NCBI GenBank assembly: GCA_023419095.1
Contig: JAEZYN010000030.1
Span: 20,345-84,344 of the forward strand
Length of the DNA stretch: 64,000 nucleotides
Source of the DNA: Bacteroidota bacterium
GTDB taxonomy: Bacteria > Bacteroidota > Bacteroidia > Flavobacteriales > Weeksellaceae
Direction of reading: 5' to 3'
Position 1 is the first letter of the stretch. Every line of letters starts with the position of its first letter. Shown one piece after another: positions 33,647-42,900 of the stretch. A program made the translations under genes and the position numbers. A model generated the notes under the pieces. That model was not told the DNA's origin, ran no database searches, and saw only the letters and a list, made by a program, of their open reading frames with translations.

Positions 33647-35932
33647 ATGTCAAATCAAACCAACCGCGATGAAAAAGCGTTCAATCAGGCAGCGCTTGAT
33701 TATCATCGTCAGGAACCCAAAGGAAAAATTGAGGTCATTCCCTCGAAACCGCATTCTTCACAGCGCGATCTTTCGCTTGCATATTCGCCCGGCGTTGCGA
33801 TTCCTTGTCTTGAAATAGAAAAAGACCCAAAATTAGCCTACGAATACACCGGAAAAGGCAATCTTGTAGCTGTGATTTCGAACGGAACGGCCGTTTTAGG
33901 CTTAGGCGACATCGGTGCTGAAGCTTCAAAACCAGTGATGGAAGGCAAAGGACTTTTATTTAAAATCTTCGCGGACATCAATGTTTTTGATATTGAAATT
34001 GACGAGAAAGATCCTGATAAATTCATTGAGATCGTTAAAGGCATCGCGCCTACGTTTGGCGGAATTAATCTTGAAGACATCAAAGCGCCCGAAGCCTTTT
34101 ATATCGAACAGCGTCTTAAAGAAGAACTGAATATTCCGCTGATGCATGACGATCAGCATGGAACCGCGATCATTTCTGCTGCAGCCCTGATCAATGCACT
34201 TGAAATCGCCGGCAAAAATATCGGCGAAGTGAAAATGGTGGTCAATGGTGCCGGCGCTGCTGCTATAGCCTGCACAAAGCTGTACCTGGAGCTCGGCCTT
34301 AAGAAAGAAAATGTGCTAATGTGCGATTCTAAAGGCGTCATCAGTCATACCCGGGAAAATCTTACACCTGAAAAAATAGATTTTGTCCGTCAAACCGATC
34401 TCAAAACGCTGGAAGAAGCCACCCGCGGTGCAGACGTTTTCATTGGACTCAGCAAAGGCAATGTTCTCACGCCAGAAATGTTGTTGTCAATGGCTGACAA
34501 TCCTGTTGTATTCGGCCTGGCGAATCCGGACCCGGAGATTGAATATGATCTGGCAATGGCTACGCGTCCGGACACCATCATGGCGACGGGCCGCAGTGAC
34601 TATCCTAATCAGGTAAACAACGTGCTCGGCTTCCCTTACATCTTCCGTGGTGCGCTCGATGTGCAGGCTACAGGCATCAATGAGGCGATGAAACTGGCGG
34701 CTGTACATGCAATCGCTCAGCTCGCAAAAGAGCCTGTGCCGGAAGCGGTGATTTTAACGTATAACCTGAAGAGTCTGAATTTCGGACGTGAATATTTTAT
34801 TCCAAAACCGTTTGATAACAGACTCATTACTAAAGTTTCAATGGCCGTTGCTAAAGCTGCGATGGAAAGCGGAATAGCCGGCAAACCGATCGAAAATTTT
34901 GACGATTACGAAACCGCTTTGCTCGACAGGATGGGCCGTGATGAGAAACTGATCCGAATGATGCAGAACCGTGCGAAAGCTAACCCAAAACGCGTGACAC
35001 TCGGTAATGCAGAAGAATATAACGTACTGAAAGCCGCGCAGATTCTTTATGAAGAAGGAATTGCGCAGCCAATTCTCTTGGGCGAAAAGAAATACATTCA
35101 GGAACAGATGCAGAAGTTCGGAATCGAGCTTAATGTTCCGATTGTAGATCCGGCCGGCGACGACCAGGAGGAAAAACGTAAGATTTACCGTGAAGACCTG
35201 TGGAAACTCCGTCAGCGTAAAGGCATGAACGAATACAAAGCGAAAAAATTTGTGCGTCAGCGCGATTATTTCGGACCGCTGATGTTAAGAAATGGTGATA
35301 CAGATGCGCTTATCGTTGGCTTTTCAAAAAATTATTCATCAACTTTAAGACCGATTCTTGAAACAATTGGTAAAGAAAAAGGTGTCGATAAAGTGGCATC
35401 GATGATGATGATTTTAACTGAGAAAAAGCCTATTTTCTTTTCGGATACATCTATTATCCAAAATCCAACTGCGGAAGACCTCGTGAATATCGCGAAAATG
35501 TCGGAAACCGTAGTAAAAAGTTTTGCGATCGAACCGCGCCTTGCCATGCTCTCGTTCGAAAATTTTGCCGCCATATCAGAAACAAGCAAAAAGGTAGCGA
35601 AAGCCGTCTCGATATTGCACGAAAAGCATCCTAACATGATCGTGGATGGCGAGATTCAGCCCGACTTTGCAATGAGTGCGGACCATCTTTCAGATTATCC
35701 GTTCTCAAAACTTGGCACTACACCGGCGAATGTCTTCGTGTTCCCAAATCTCGAGAGCGCAAACCTCTCATATAAGATTATCCGTGGTATGAAGGTAGCG
35801 CAGGTTGTAGGTCCAATATTGATGGGACTTAATCAGCCTGTTCACGTTCTGCAGATGCGCGCGAGTGTAGATGAAATTGTGAATTTAGCTACCATCGCAG
35901 TACTTGATGCGCAACAGCGCGAACAGTTATAA
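33647..35932 (+). CDS. maeB: NADP-dependent malic enzyme with C-terminal phosphotransacetylase domain
   Basis: The 761-residue protein joins a malic enzyme (about 1-425) to a phosphate acetyltransferase-like domain (about 435-761). The first has YSPGVAIPCLEI, LMHDDQHGTAI and GAGAAAIACTKL, the second RMMQNRAKANPKRVTLG, LADLW-like and GVDKVASMMMILTEK segments. It decarboxylates malate to pyruvate, giving NADPH; the C-terminal domain of MaeB is regulatory and responds to acetyl-CoA. Length fits MaeB. A terminator follows. Confidence 0.95.
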   Translation: MSNQTNRDEKAFNQAALDYHRQEPKGKIEVIPSKPHSSQRDLSLAYSPGVAIPCLEIEKDPKLAYEYTGKGNLVAVISNGTAVLGLGDIGAEASKPVMEGKGLLFKIFADINVFDIEIDEKDPDKFIEIVKGIAPTFGGINLEDIKAPEAFYIEQRLKEELNIPLMHDDQHGTAIISAAALINALEIAGKNIGEVKMVVNGAGAAAIACTKLYLELGLKKENVLMCDSKGVISHTRENLTPEKIDFVRQTDLKTLEEATRGADVFIGLSKGNVLTPEMLLSMADNPVVFGLANPDPEIEYDLAMATRPDTIMATGRSDYPNQVNNVLGFPYIFRGALDVQATGINEAMKLAAVHAIAQLAKEPVPEAVILTYNLKSLNFGREYFIPKPFDNRLITKVSMAVAKAAMESGIAGKPIENFDDYETALLDRMGRDEKLIRMMQNRAKANPKRVTLGNAEEYNVLKAAQILYEEGIAQPILLGEKKYIQEQMQKFGIELNVPIVDPAGDDQEEKRKIYREDLWKLRQRKGMNEYKAKKFVRQRDYFGPLMLRNGDTDALIVGFSKNYSSTLRPILETIGKEKGVDKVASMMMILTEKKPIFFSDTSIIQNPTAEDLVNIAKMSETVVKSFAIEPRLAMLSFENFAAISETSKKVAKAVSILHEKHPNMIVDGEIQPDFAMSADHLSDYPFSKLGTTPANVFVFPNLESANLSYKIIRGMKVAQVVGPILMGLNQPVHVLQMRASVDEIVNLATIAVLDAQQREQL

Positions 35933-35950
35933 TTTACATTAAATTATAAA

Positions 35951-35982
35951 AAAAAACTGCGAACAGTGTTCGCAGTTTTTTT
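35951..35982 (+). terminator. maeB terminator
   Basis: ACTGCGAACA pairs with TGTTCGCAGT in a nearly closed stem with a tiny loop, followed by T7. It also lies just before the minus-strand giant gene's stop at 36035. Confidence 0.85.
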
Positions 35983-36034
35983 GTTTCGGTTCAGGAAAGA
36001 TAGTTCTATCCAATTGTGCCACTTATTTTAAATT

Positions 36035-39000
36035 TTAGCAATTTTCACAGCAAACCTCTGTAATGCTTGTCAGTTTGCTGGAACGGTAGATTCTGTGCTG
36101 GCCGAGGAGATCTGTGAGCGGATTAAGCTGGCTTCGGTTTGCCAGATATTCTTCAACGTACGTAGCTTCTGATCCGCGTTTGGGATTTTTTTCAAGTTGC
36201 CATTTGTTGTCCATCGGAAAAACCTCGACGGCTATCGCGCTGATGCTGTTGCTTCGCGGTAAACCCAGTGCTTCCAGCCTATCACCGATTTCCTGCACCA
36301 AAATTTTGGCTGTGCCAAGTCTGTGGCCGTTTTCTTTACTATATGCACCATCATTTTGCTTTGATTTTTTGGGACGGTAAGGCATTGGGCCTGAATCAAT
36401 CAAAATATTACGGAAAGACTCGCCATCAGCCTGCATCACCTGGGTATAAAGTGAATACCACAATGAAGTATTGGGCGGAAATGCAGTAACATTTTTACCG
36501 TTTAGCACAGCGCTCGCGTGTGCTGCCGACAACTCCACATATTTATTTTTACCTAATGGTGAGCTCACTTCACTACGAACTGCATGGCAAACAAGCTCAG
36601 GCGCAGGGTGTTGAACGCCGTTTACTTTTAGAGGCCTGCCATAGCGGGCCTGTGCGGTAGACCAAACTTCTTTGCGGTGACCTACACGTATTTCATAGGT
36701 AAAAAATCCAAAAAGTTCGTCACTGGCGGCGTGAAGACCTGGTGGCAGCGGCAGAAGATATCGTATGGCGTTCTCCTGTTCTTCGGGAATCAGCTCCTGC
36801 ATAACGCCTATACCGGCTAAATCATCATGCATATCAGGGATAATCTCCCGGATTTTTTCTTCATTTATATTGAAATGCTGATCTTCAGAAATATTCAAAA
36901 GTAAATCGCGGTCAATCCGGCAGAGATACGGGTCAGGTGAATAGGCGAGTATCCGTCCGAAGTACGTCGTACGCGGGTTTTCCGGAGCTTCATCAAATTC
37001 AAACCACAGATATTTTTGTCTTTCTTCGGAATAACGGTAATTTTCGGTGTCGTGCTGATACGGAGTCAGCGCCACACCAGCGGAAACAAGTTTCGGAATC
37101 TGATGAGGAATAACCGTAACAGGAAGTTCTATTTTTAGCGTTTCCATTTTATCTGAGACTGTTGCACTATTTTTAAAATTGAGTTCCAGATTATATTCTG
37201 CCATCAGAACACGTGGAAATTTTTTCTGAAATTTCTTCGGATCTACAGAATCGAGAAACATGATACGGCTTTGGGTTCTGTCCGCATCCCGCAACATCTG
37301 CATGTTAGCAGCATCTTTCAGTTGTATGCTGCCAATTTCAATGAATTCGCTGTCAAAACCATGTACTTTGCGCTTTACTATGATGCTGTCTGGTTCAAGT
37401 CCCTGCCAGGCCCAGTCACGCAGCAGACTGAAATCTACTGCGACAATCCACCGGTTGAACAGTTCATTCACCGAAGATAAAGTTACTGAGCCGCTTTCGG
37501 GCGCCAAAGAATGCCGGATTTCATTGCTCACGCCAAACTGCACGCGGTTTCCGGGGTGACCTTCGATCGTGAGGTTATGGGAATGTAAGTCTAAAGCCTC
37601 GGCCAGTCTTTTGAGTTCAACCGCTGTGGAATTAATGACAGTTTTCGTGCTCGCGAGTTTTATTTTATTAATGTCTCCTATTTGAGGCTTATTTTCGGGT
37701 TGCAGGTAGAAGGCGCGCAGCCCACCTTTGATTGGCGAGAGAAGTTCGGGCTCGTTTTCTGCAGTCTTGTAAGCTTTTAAGCTTAAAGGAACTCCTGTAG
37801 CCACGAATTTTGCTGCATAGTCATCATCAGCAAAATCTAGAATTGGAATGAAGGTAAGCCTCAACTCGCGGGAAGTAGGTAATACAAGTTCATCAGCAGC
37901 CTCGTCACCGGTATAGTTATTTAGTAAATCCAGCTGGGTAAAATCTTTATAAATAATTTTTATATGTGCCGCCAGATCATAGTTCTCCGCTGCCAGGTTT
38001 TTAGGTAGCGGCATTGTTTTTTCCTGCCATAAAATGTAAGCTTCACGTCCGTTTTCTGACAGTACGTTATCCATTTCCAGCGATTTCACTTCCACCAGAA
38101 TTTTAAAACTGTTCACGTCAGGATCGGGCAGGCCAATGGTCTGCTGAGACCTTTCAGAGGGGTTTGAAGGAATAGAAATCCCATTTATTCTGTCTTTCAG
38201 CAGTTGTGCAGCATCAGTATATTTCCCGGTATAGGCCACGCTGGGATAGCTGAGGTCTGGCCTTTTAATTCTCAACACGTTGTCTTCGCCTAAAATATTT
38301 TCTAAGATGCTTGTATCGCGTACTAAGGCAGATGTCTGCATTCTGTGGAAATCATTAATATTTAAAATTTTTAATGCGCCAGCTTTGATATTCCTGCGAA
38401 AATGCGTTTCTGCAACAGGTTTTTGACCGCCGTTAAGGGGTTCACTTTTGATTTCTGGTGACCCGCCGGAGATGTCCATCAGTCTGATACGGATTTCATA
38501 GTCATGTCCGTACCGCAACGGAACGATATGTTGAGGATCCTGATGAAACGGATGAAAGTTTTTCTTAGGCTGCAGATTTACGGCATTTGCACTTCCAAGC
38601 CCTGGCACTGCCACGCGTGGCTTTTCGAGGTGGTGAATTTCCTGGGCTTCACGGTCGGGTATCACCATGCACTTGCCATTCCAGGCCGCAAAATACATTG
38701 GCAACCAAAATCCTTCTTCCATTGTGTTCCCGTGAGATGAAGGATGCACCTCCGTAGGAAGCTCAAAAGGTTTGTTTTGCTCAAACAGGATTTCGCCATT
38801 CTGCATTTTGATGTCCTGCGATGCCATCACTCTGTTTTGCGAAAACCATGTTGAATCGCCGAGTTTCCTGATGTCCACTTTATAGCCGAAAACGCCAAGT
38901 GGCGCATCAATGGGCAAATCTGTAAGTTCTTCCTTCTGACGCAACTGGCGATTTCCCCAGATTGTCAGCTGCTCGTCATCCCAACCCAGTTGCAGGCCCA

Positions 39001-39919
39001 CATCCTTACTCGGCGGATTGCTGGAATCTGATTCCTGCAACATATCCTGATTAACAGGCTGCTTAGCATGAACTATTTTTGCATAGCCATCATTATACAA
39101 GATCGATTCCTGCATCACCGCATCGTAGGTGGCGTTATTTGCCGCAACTTCGGACACAGGAAAAAGTACCGGCGCAAACAGAATGCGGTCATCTTTCAGA
39201 GCGGGTATTCTGGCGGCGTAGATTCCACTTAAAATTGTTTCAAAAGGTGATCCGGCACTGAAAGTGCTGAAAAGCCATCCTCCTTTTTTGAAGATATCGC
39301 CTGAAACGGGAATACTTGCTTTGTAGATCAGACCTGCTTTTTCGGCCAGTGCAGAATTTCGCAGAATAAAAGCAATCAATTTACCCCAGGAGATATAGCG
39401 GCGGTCCGTCAATTCATCTGTGAGCCTTTTGTCTTTATTTTTAATAATACATTCGTACGAATCATCTGTCACTGCAAACCGTGTGCGGGCAGAAGTGAAA
39501 TTGAATGAACTCCTGTAAGTCTGTGGCAAATATTTTTTGATTGCCACATTTTTCGCAGCATATTTTTCTGACTGTGCCCTGGCGCCCGAGTCTTTGTTTA
39601 ACGCAGGGTTTTCGCTGATTTGCAGGCCGTCATTAAGTTCCATCTGTGCAATTATTTCCTCGATAACCGCTTTTTTATTCACAGGAAGAACCGGTATTTG
39701 AGGCGTTTCGGTCTGCGCGACAGCCGAAAAAAGAGGCAGCCCGTCAAGTTGATTGATAATTTTGACGTTAAACTGGAAAGCGGCATCTACAAAAGCAGGT
39801 GCGCCCGAAGCCAAAGGTTTTCGAAGGTTAATGTTTCGGGGCAGAACGACAATATTAAAATGCAGCAGGCCCTCACTGTAATGCTGCGGAAATGTGAGGA
39901 TGCTATAAATTGGTTCCAT
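36035..39919 (-). CDS. uncharacterised 1294-residue protein
   Basis: I do not recognise this family. The product is long, has no signal peptide and no clear membrane helix. It begins MEPIYSILTFPQHYSEGLL and includes beta-rich stretches such as LHFNIVVLPRNINLRKPL, a PLPPGLHAASDELFGFFTYE segment near residue 1045 and a cysteine-rich C-terminus ending EVCCENC. It lies 28 bp after the stop of the 1627-residue gene and is surely its co-transcript partner. Codon use resembles the neighbours. Cytoplasmic location is expected, and a structural or scaffold role is possible but unsupported. Confidence 0.8.
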   Translation of the reverse strand: MEPIYSILTFPQHYSEGLLHFNIVVLPRNINLRKPLASGAPAFVDAAFQFNVKIINQLDGLPLFSAVAQTETPQIPVLPVNKKAVIEEIIAQMELNDGLQISENPALNKDSGARAQSEKYAAKNVAIKKYLPQTYRSSFNFTSARTRFAVTDDSYECIIKNKDKRLTDELTDRRYISWGKLIAFILRNSALAEKAGLIYKASIPVSGDIFKKGGWLFSTFSAGSPFETILSGIYAARIPALKDDRILFAPVLFPVSEVAANNATYDAVMQESILYNDGYAKIVHAKQPVNQDMLQESDSSNPPSKDVGLQLGWDDEQLTIWGNRQLRQKEELTDLPIDAPLGVFGYKVDIRKLGDSTWFSQNRVMASQDIKMQNGEILFEQNKPFELPTEVHPSSHGNTMEEGFWLPMYFAAWNGKCMVIPDREAQEIHHLEKPRVAVPGLGSANAVNLQPKKNFHPFHQDPQHIVPLRYGHDYEIRIRLMDISGGSPEIKSEPLNGGQKPVAETHFRRNIKAGALKILNINDFHRMQTSALVRDTSILENILGEDNVLRIKRPDLSYPSVAYTGKYTDAAQLLKDRINGISIPSNPSERSQQTIGLPDPDVNSFKILVEVKSLEMDNVLSENGREAYILWQEKTMPLPKNLAAENYDLAAHIKIIYKDFTQLDLLNNYTGDEAADELVLPTSRELRLTFIPILDFADDDYAAKFVATGVPLSLKAYKTAENEPELLSPIKGGLRAFYLQPENKPQIGDINKIKLASTKTVINSTAVELKRLAEALDLHSHNLTIEGHPGNRVQFGVSNEIRHSLAPESGSVTLSSVNELFNRWIVAVDFSLLRDWAWQGLEPDSIIVKRKVHGFDSEFIEIGSIQLKDAANMQMLRDADRTQSRIMFLDSVDPKKFQKKFPRVLMAEYNLELNFKNSATVSDKMETLKIELPVTVIPHQIPKLVSAGVALTPYQHDTENYRYSEERQKYLWFEFDEAPENPRTTYFGRILAYSPDPYLCRIDRDLLLNISEDQHFNINEEKIREIIPDMHDDLAGIGVMQELIPEEQENAIRYLLPLPPGLHAASDELFGFFTYEIRVGHRKEVWSTAQARYGRPLKVNGVQHPAPELVCHAVRSEVSSPLGKNKYVELSAAHASAVLNGKNVTAFPPNTSLWYSLYTQVMQADGESFRNILIDSGPMPYRPKKSKQNDGAYSKENGHRLGTAKILVQEIGDRLEALGLPRSNSISAIAVEVFPMDNKWQLEKNPKRGSEATYVEEYLANRSQLNPLTDLLGQHRIYRSSKLTSITEVCCENC

Positions 39920-39947
39920 AATATTTGATTTTAAAAAAAAACTACAG

Positions 39948-42900
39948 TTAGCTGATTTGACGTGTTTCTTCCCAGGTTTCGGTAAAGCTGATGTTTACCA
40001 CAAATGCAATAGAAATATCCAGCGCGAAAGTGCATCTCGCAATACAGTTGGTAGGTCCGCCACCAATTTTTTTCTGAACCTGACCGGCCGCCTCTATTGC
40101 GATAGTGATGGTCACGATGCCACCGAGGATTTCTGCACGGCCGCGGAAATAGATAAAAGCACCCACCACAAGATCGCCTGAAATCTTCATGTCAATACCC
40201 ATGATGAATGTGACTGCTACTGAGCCAATCACCGGAAGCCCGACAGCGAGCTCAATGCCAAAGCCGAATTTAAAATAGAGCGCCGGTGGCGAAGACAGAT
40301 CCGCCGCCAAGCCCACTTCTGCCCGTCCGACTGCGTAAATGGTAGCCGCAGCCACGCTCACGCACATGACACGGATGTCTGCGCCAAGCTCAAGATATGC
40401 ACCCACGGAAGGCTTGATCTGATCTATTGTTTTCGGAATTTTGATTGGCTGGTTGAAATAAACGCCCACTTTAAAGTACGCATCCATCTTAAGTGGCGTT
40501 GTAGGCGAGTTATAATTGATCGGATCAAATGGAAATTTCACCAGCGGAATTTCTTTGTCAGCTTTAAATTTATATTCCCAGCTGTCCGCAGAATTGCTCA
40601 TTGCGATTTTCAGGGCTTGTTTTACGGCTTCCGAAGGTTGCGATGGGTCCAGATTGTTCAGAAATTCCAGAATGTCATAAATGGTCTGCAGCGTTTTATC
40701 AAGTTTCAGCTGCGGACCGCTGCCAATTGACATACCTGCGTTTTTCTTTTTCTCGTTGCTGAAATTTCCGCTGATATACATTAATGGCGTAAAACCGGCC
40801 AGATCTACCGCGATGGTGATATTATGCATTTGGTTTGCCCATTTTTCCAAAGATTTAGTGTCGGTGACGTAATCAATTATTGATTCGTTTGTATTGGCAC
40901 CGTCTTCGTCAATGGCGGTATATTTAACGTAAATCCGGAAGGCGTCGTTCTCTTCACCTACAATATTAAAATCAAAATTTGTAGGAACTTTGTAATTAAA
41001 AGCTTTCTGCACGCCATCCGGCAGCAAGTTCATGGTGGTTTTCGCGAGTTTATCGATTTTTATAGCGTCGCTAAGATTCGGAAATGGTCCTTTTGAATTC
41101 ATCAGCCGGAAGCAGTCAGCCAGAAGCGCGGGATCAGAAGTGTATTTTTCGGTCTCACCTTTTGTATATTCTATTGAATTAAGCAGCAACTTCTGTGTAT
41201 CGGTATTTTGCAACAACCCATATGTTTTGCTGAACGTTGCTGCGGTATTCCTCAATGCATCAGGATAGGCCAGCAGGGTTTTTGTTGAATTTAAGCTGAA
41301 AGGTGTCCCGCTGTTTTTAGGCCGAAGGCCGTCTTTTACCAAACCGACGGACGTTCCCGGTTTCAAATTCTGTACAGAGCCGGAATTTTTATCTACATCT
41401 ACTACGCTCCAGCTTCCGTCTGCGGGTAATACTACCGATCCTTTCACGGAGGCTACGAACGCGGGCAGGGAAGTATTATCGTTCTGGTAAGATGCCGACA
41501 TTTCCACTGCTGTAGTTTTAAATTTTTGCAGCGTATTTTCCACAGGTATCAGCGCATCTATTCGTCCACTGACAGGGTTCTGACTTTTATTTAAAATTGT
41601 TTTTAATATACGCGCCGGAACCGGAACTTCCTGTGGTTTTATCTGAAGATAGCCTTTGAACTGGGTTCCGGTAATATTTTCGTCTACCGGCTGAAGGTCT
41701 GCATCACAGTCAAAATATACGGCGACAAATTCATAATCTACCTTTTTGCCGGGCGCAGACGCCAGTACAATCGGCACATTTTCATCTAAAAAGTACTCGT
41801 TGGCGAATGTTGTGTACTGTCCGCTGATGACGTCGGTATAGTCTTCGCGGATGTTTTTAATCTTGTACAGACCCTGAACAATTCCGGGGTAAATGTCATA
41901 CGGATTATTATAAGCCAGCGTTTCGGTCGCGGTAGGCCATGTGAAACTGAAATCAAAAAGACCTTCGCTTTGGGCCACCCAGCCACTGTCCTCACGGAAG
42001 ATGACCGCGTTATTGTTGCGCAGGAAGGTGACGGTTCGTGTGACACAGATGCCCCACGGATAAATCATGCTCACAGCCTGTACAATTTCGTGTGCGGTCC
42101 GTCCTTTCAGCACATCAAATTTTGCCTGCGAAATCGATGCAAATTTCACTGCAGGATTTTTCCAGTTACTGAATGTGCTTGCACCGTAGCCGGAGAAATC
42201 GAAATGTGTTAAAGGTACCCCGCGCGGCTTTTGCGGTGAAAATACATTATTAAATATTTCTGTTACCGTTTCTCCGAGTATGCTGATGCCGGGTTGATCT
42301 GTCAGGGCACGTAGCTGTTGTGTGGTGCCGGAAATACGCGGTGGCGCCTCGGGATTGGGATCTTTGTAAGCGGAGATCCTGAACTGTATGCCGCCACGAA
42401 ATTCCTGGTTTTGAAATTTAAAATTGGGCTGAACAAATTCCAGATGGCCACTGCTGTGCATGGGTTCGTTTCTGTACGGATAGAGTGTCGCGAACGAATA
42501 TTTGGCATTTGGCAATGTAAAAAGTACTTTTCCAACAAGATGCTGATTCGTCACAGCTGTACTGTTCAGGTTTATTTTGAACTGCCTCATATAATCAGCA
42601 GGATGGATACGGATCCAATGATTGTCGGTTTGGCTGAAAACAGTAGGAAGTGTATTGGGAGCTTGGTTTAAAATACCCAAGACCGGCTCCGGTACCGGTG
42701 GGTCTCCGGGATTCAGCGGCTCCGGTCTTGGGGTGATATTGTTTACCGGTTCCCAGCTTACGTTCGGTAGCGTAAGGCCCTGCAGAAAGCCCATCGGTGC
42801 CTGCAGATAATTTCTGTTTACCGTAACAATATTTTCACCGGTTACCGTCACATCATCCTGGAAAAGTTTACGCATCTCCTCGCGGTTCTGAAGTGACAGG

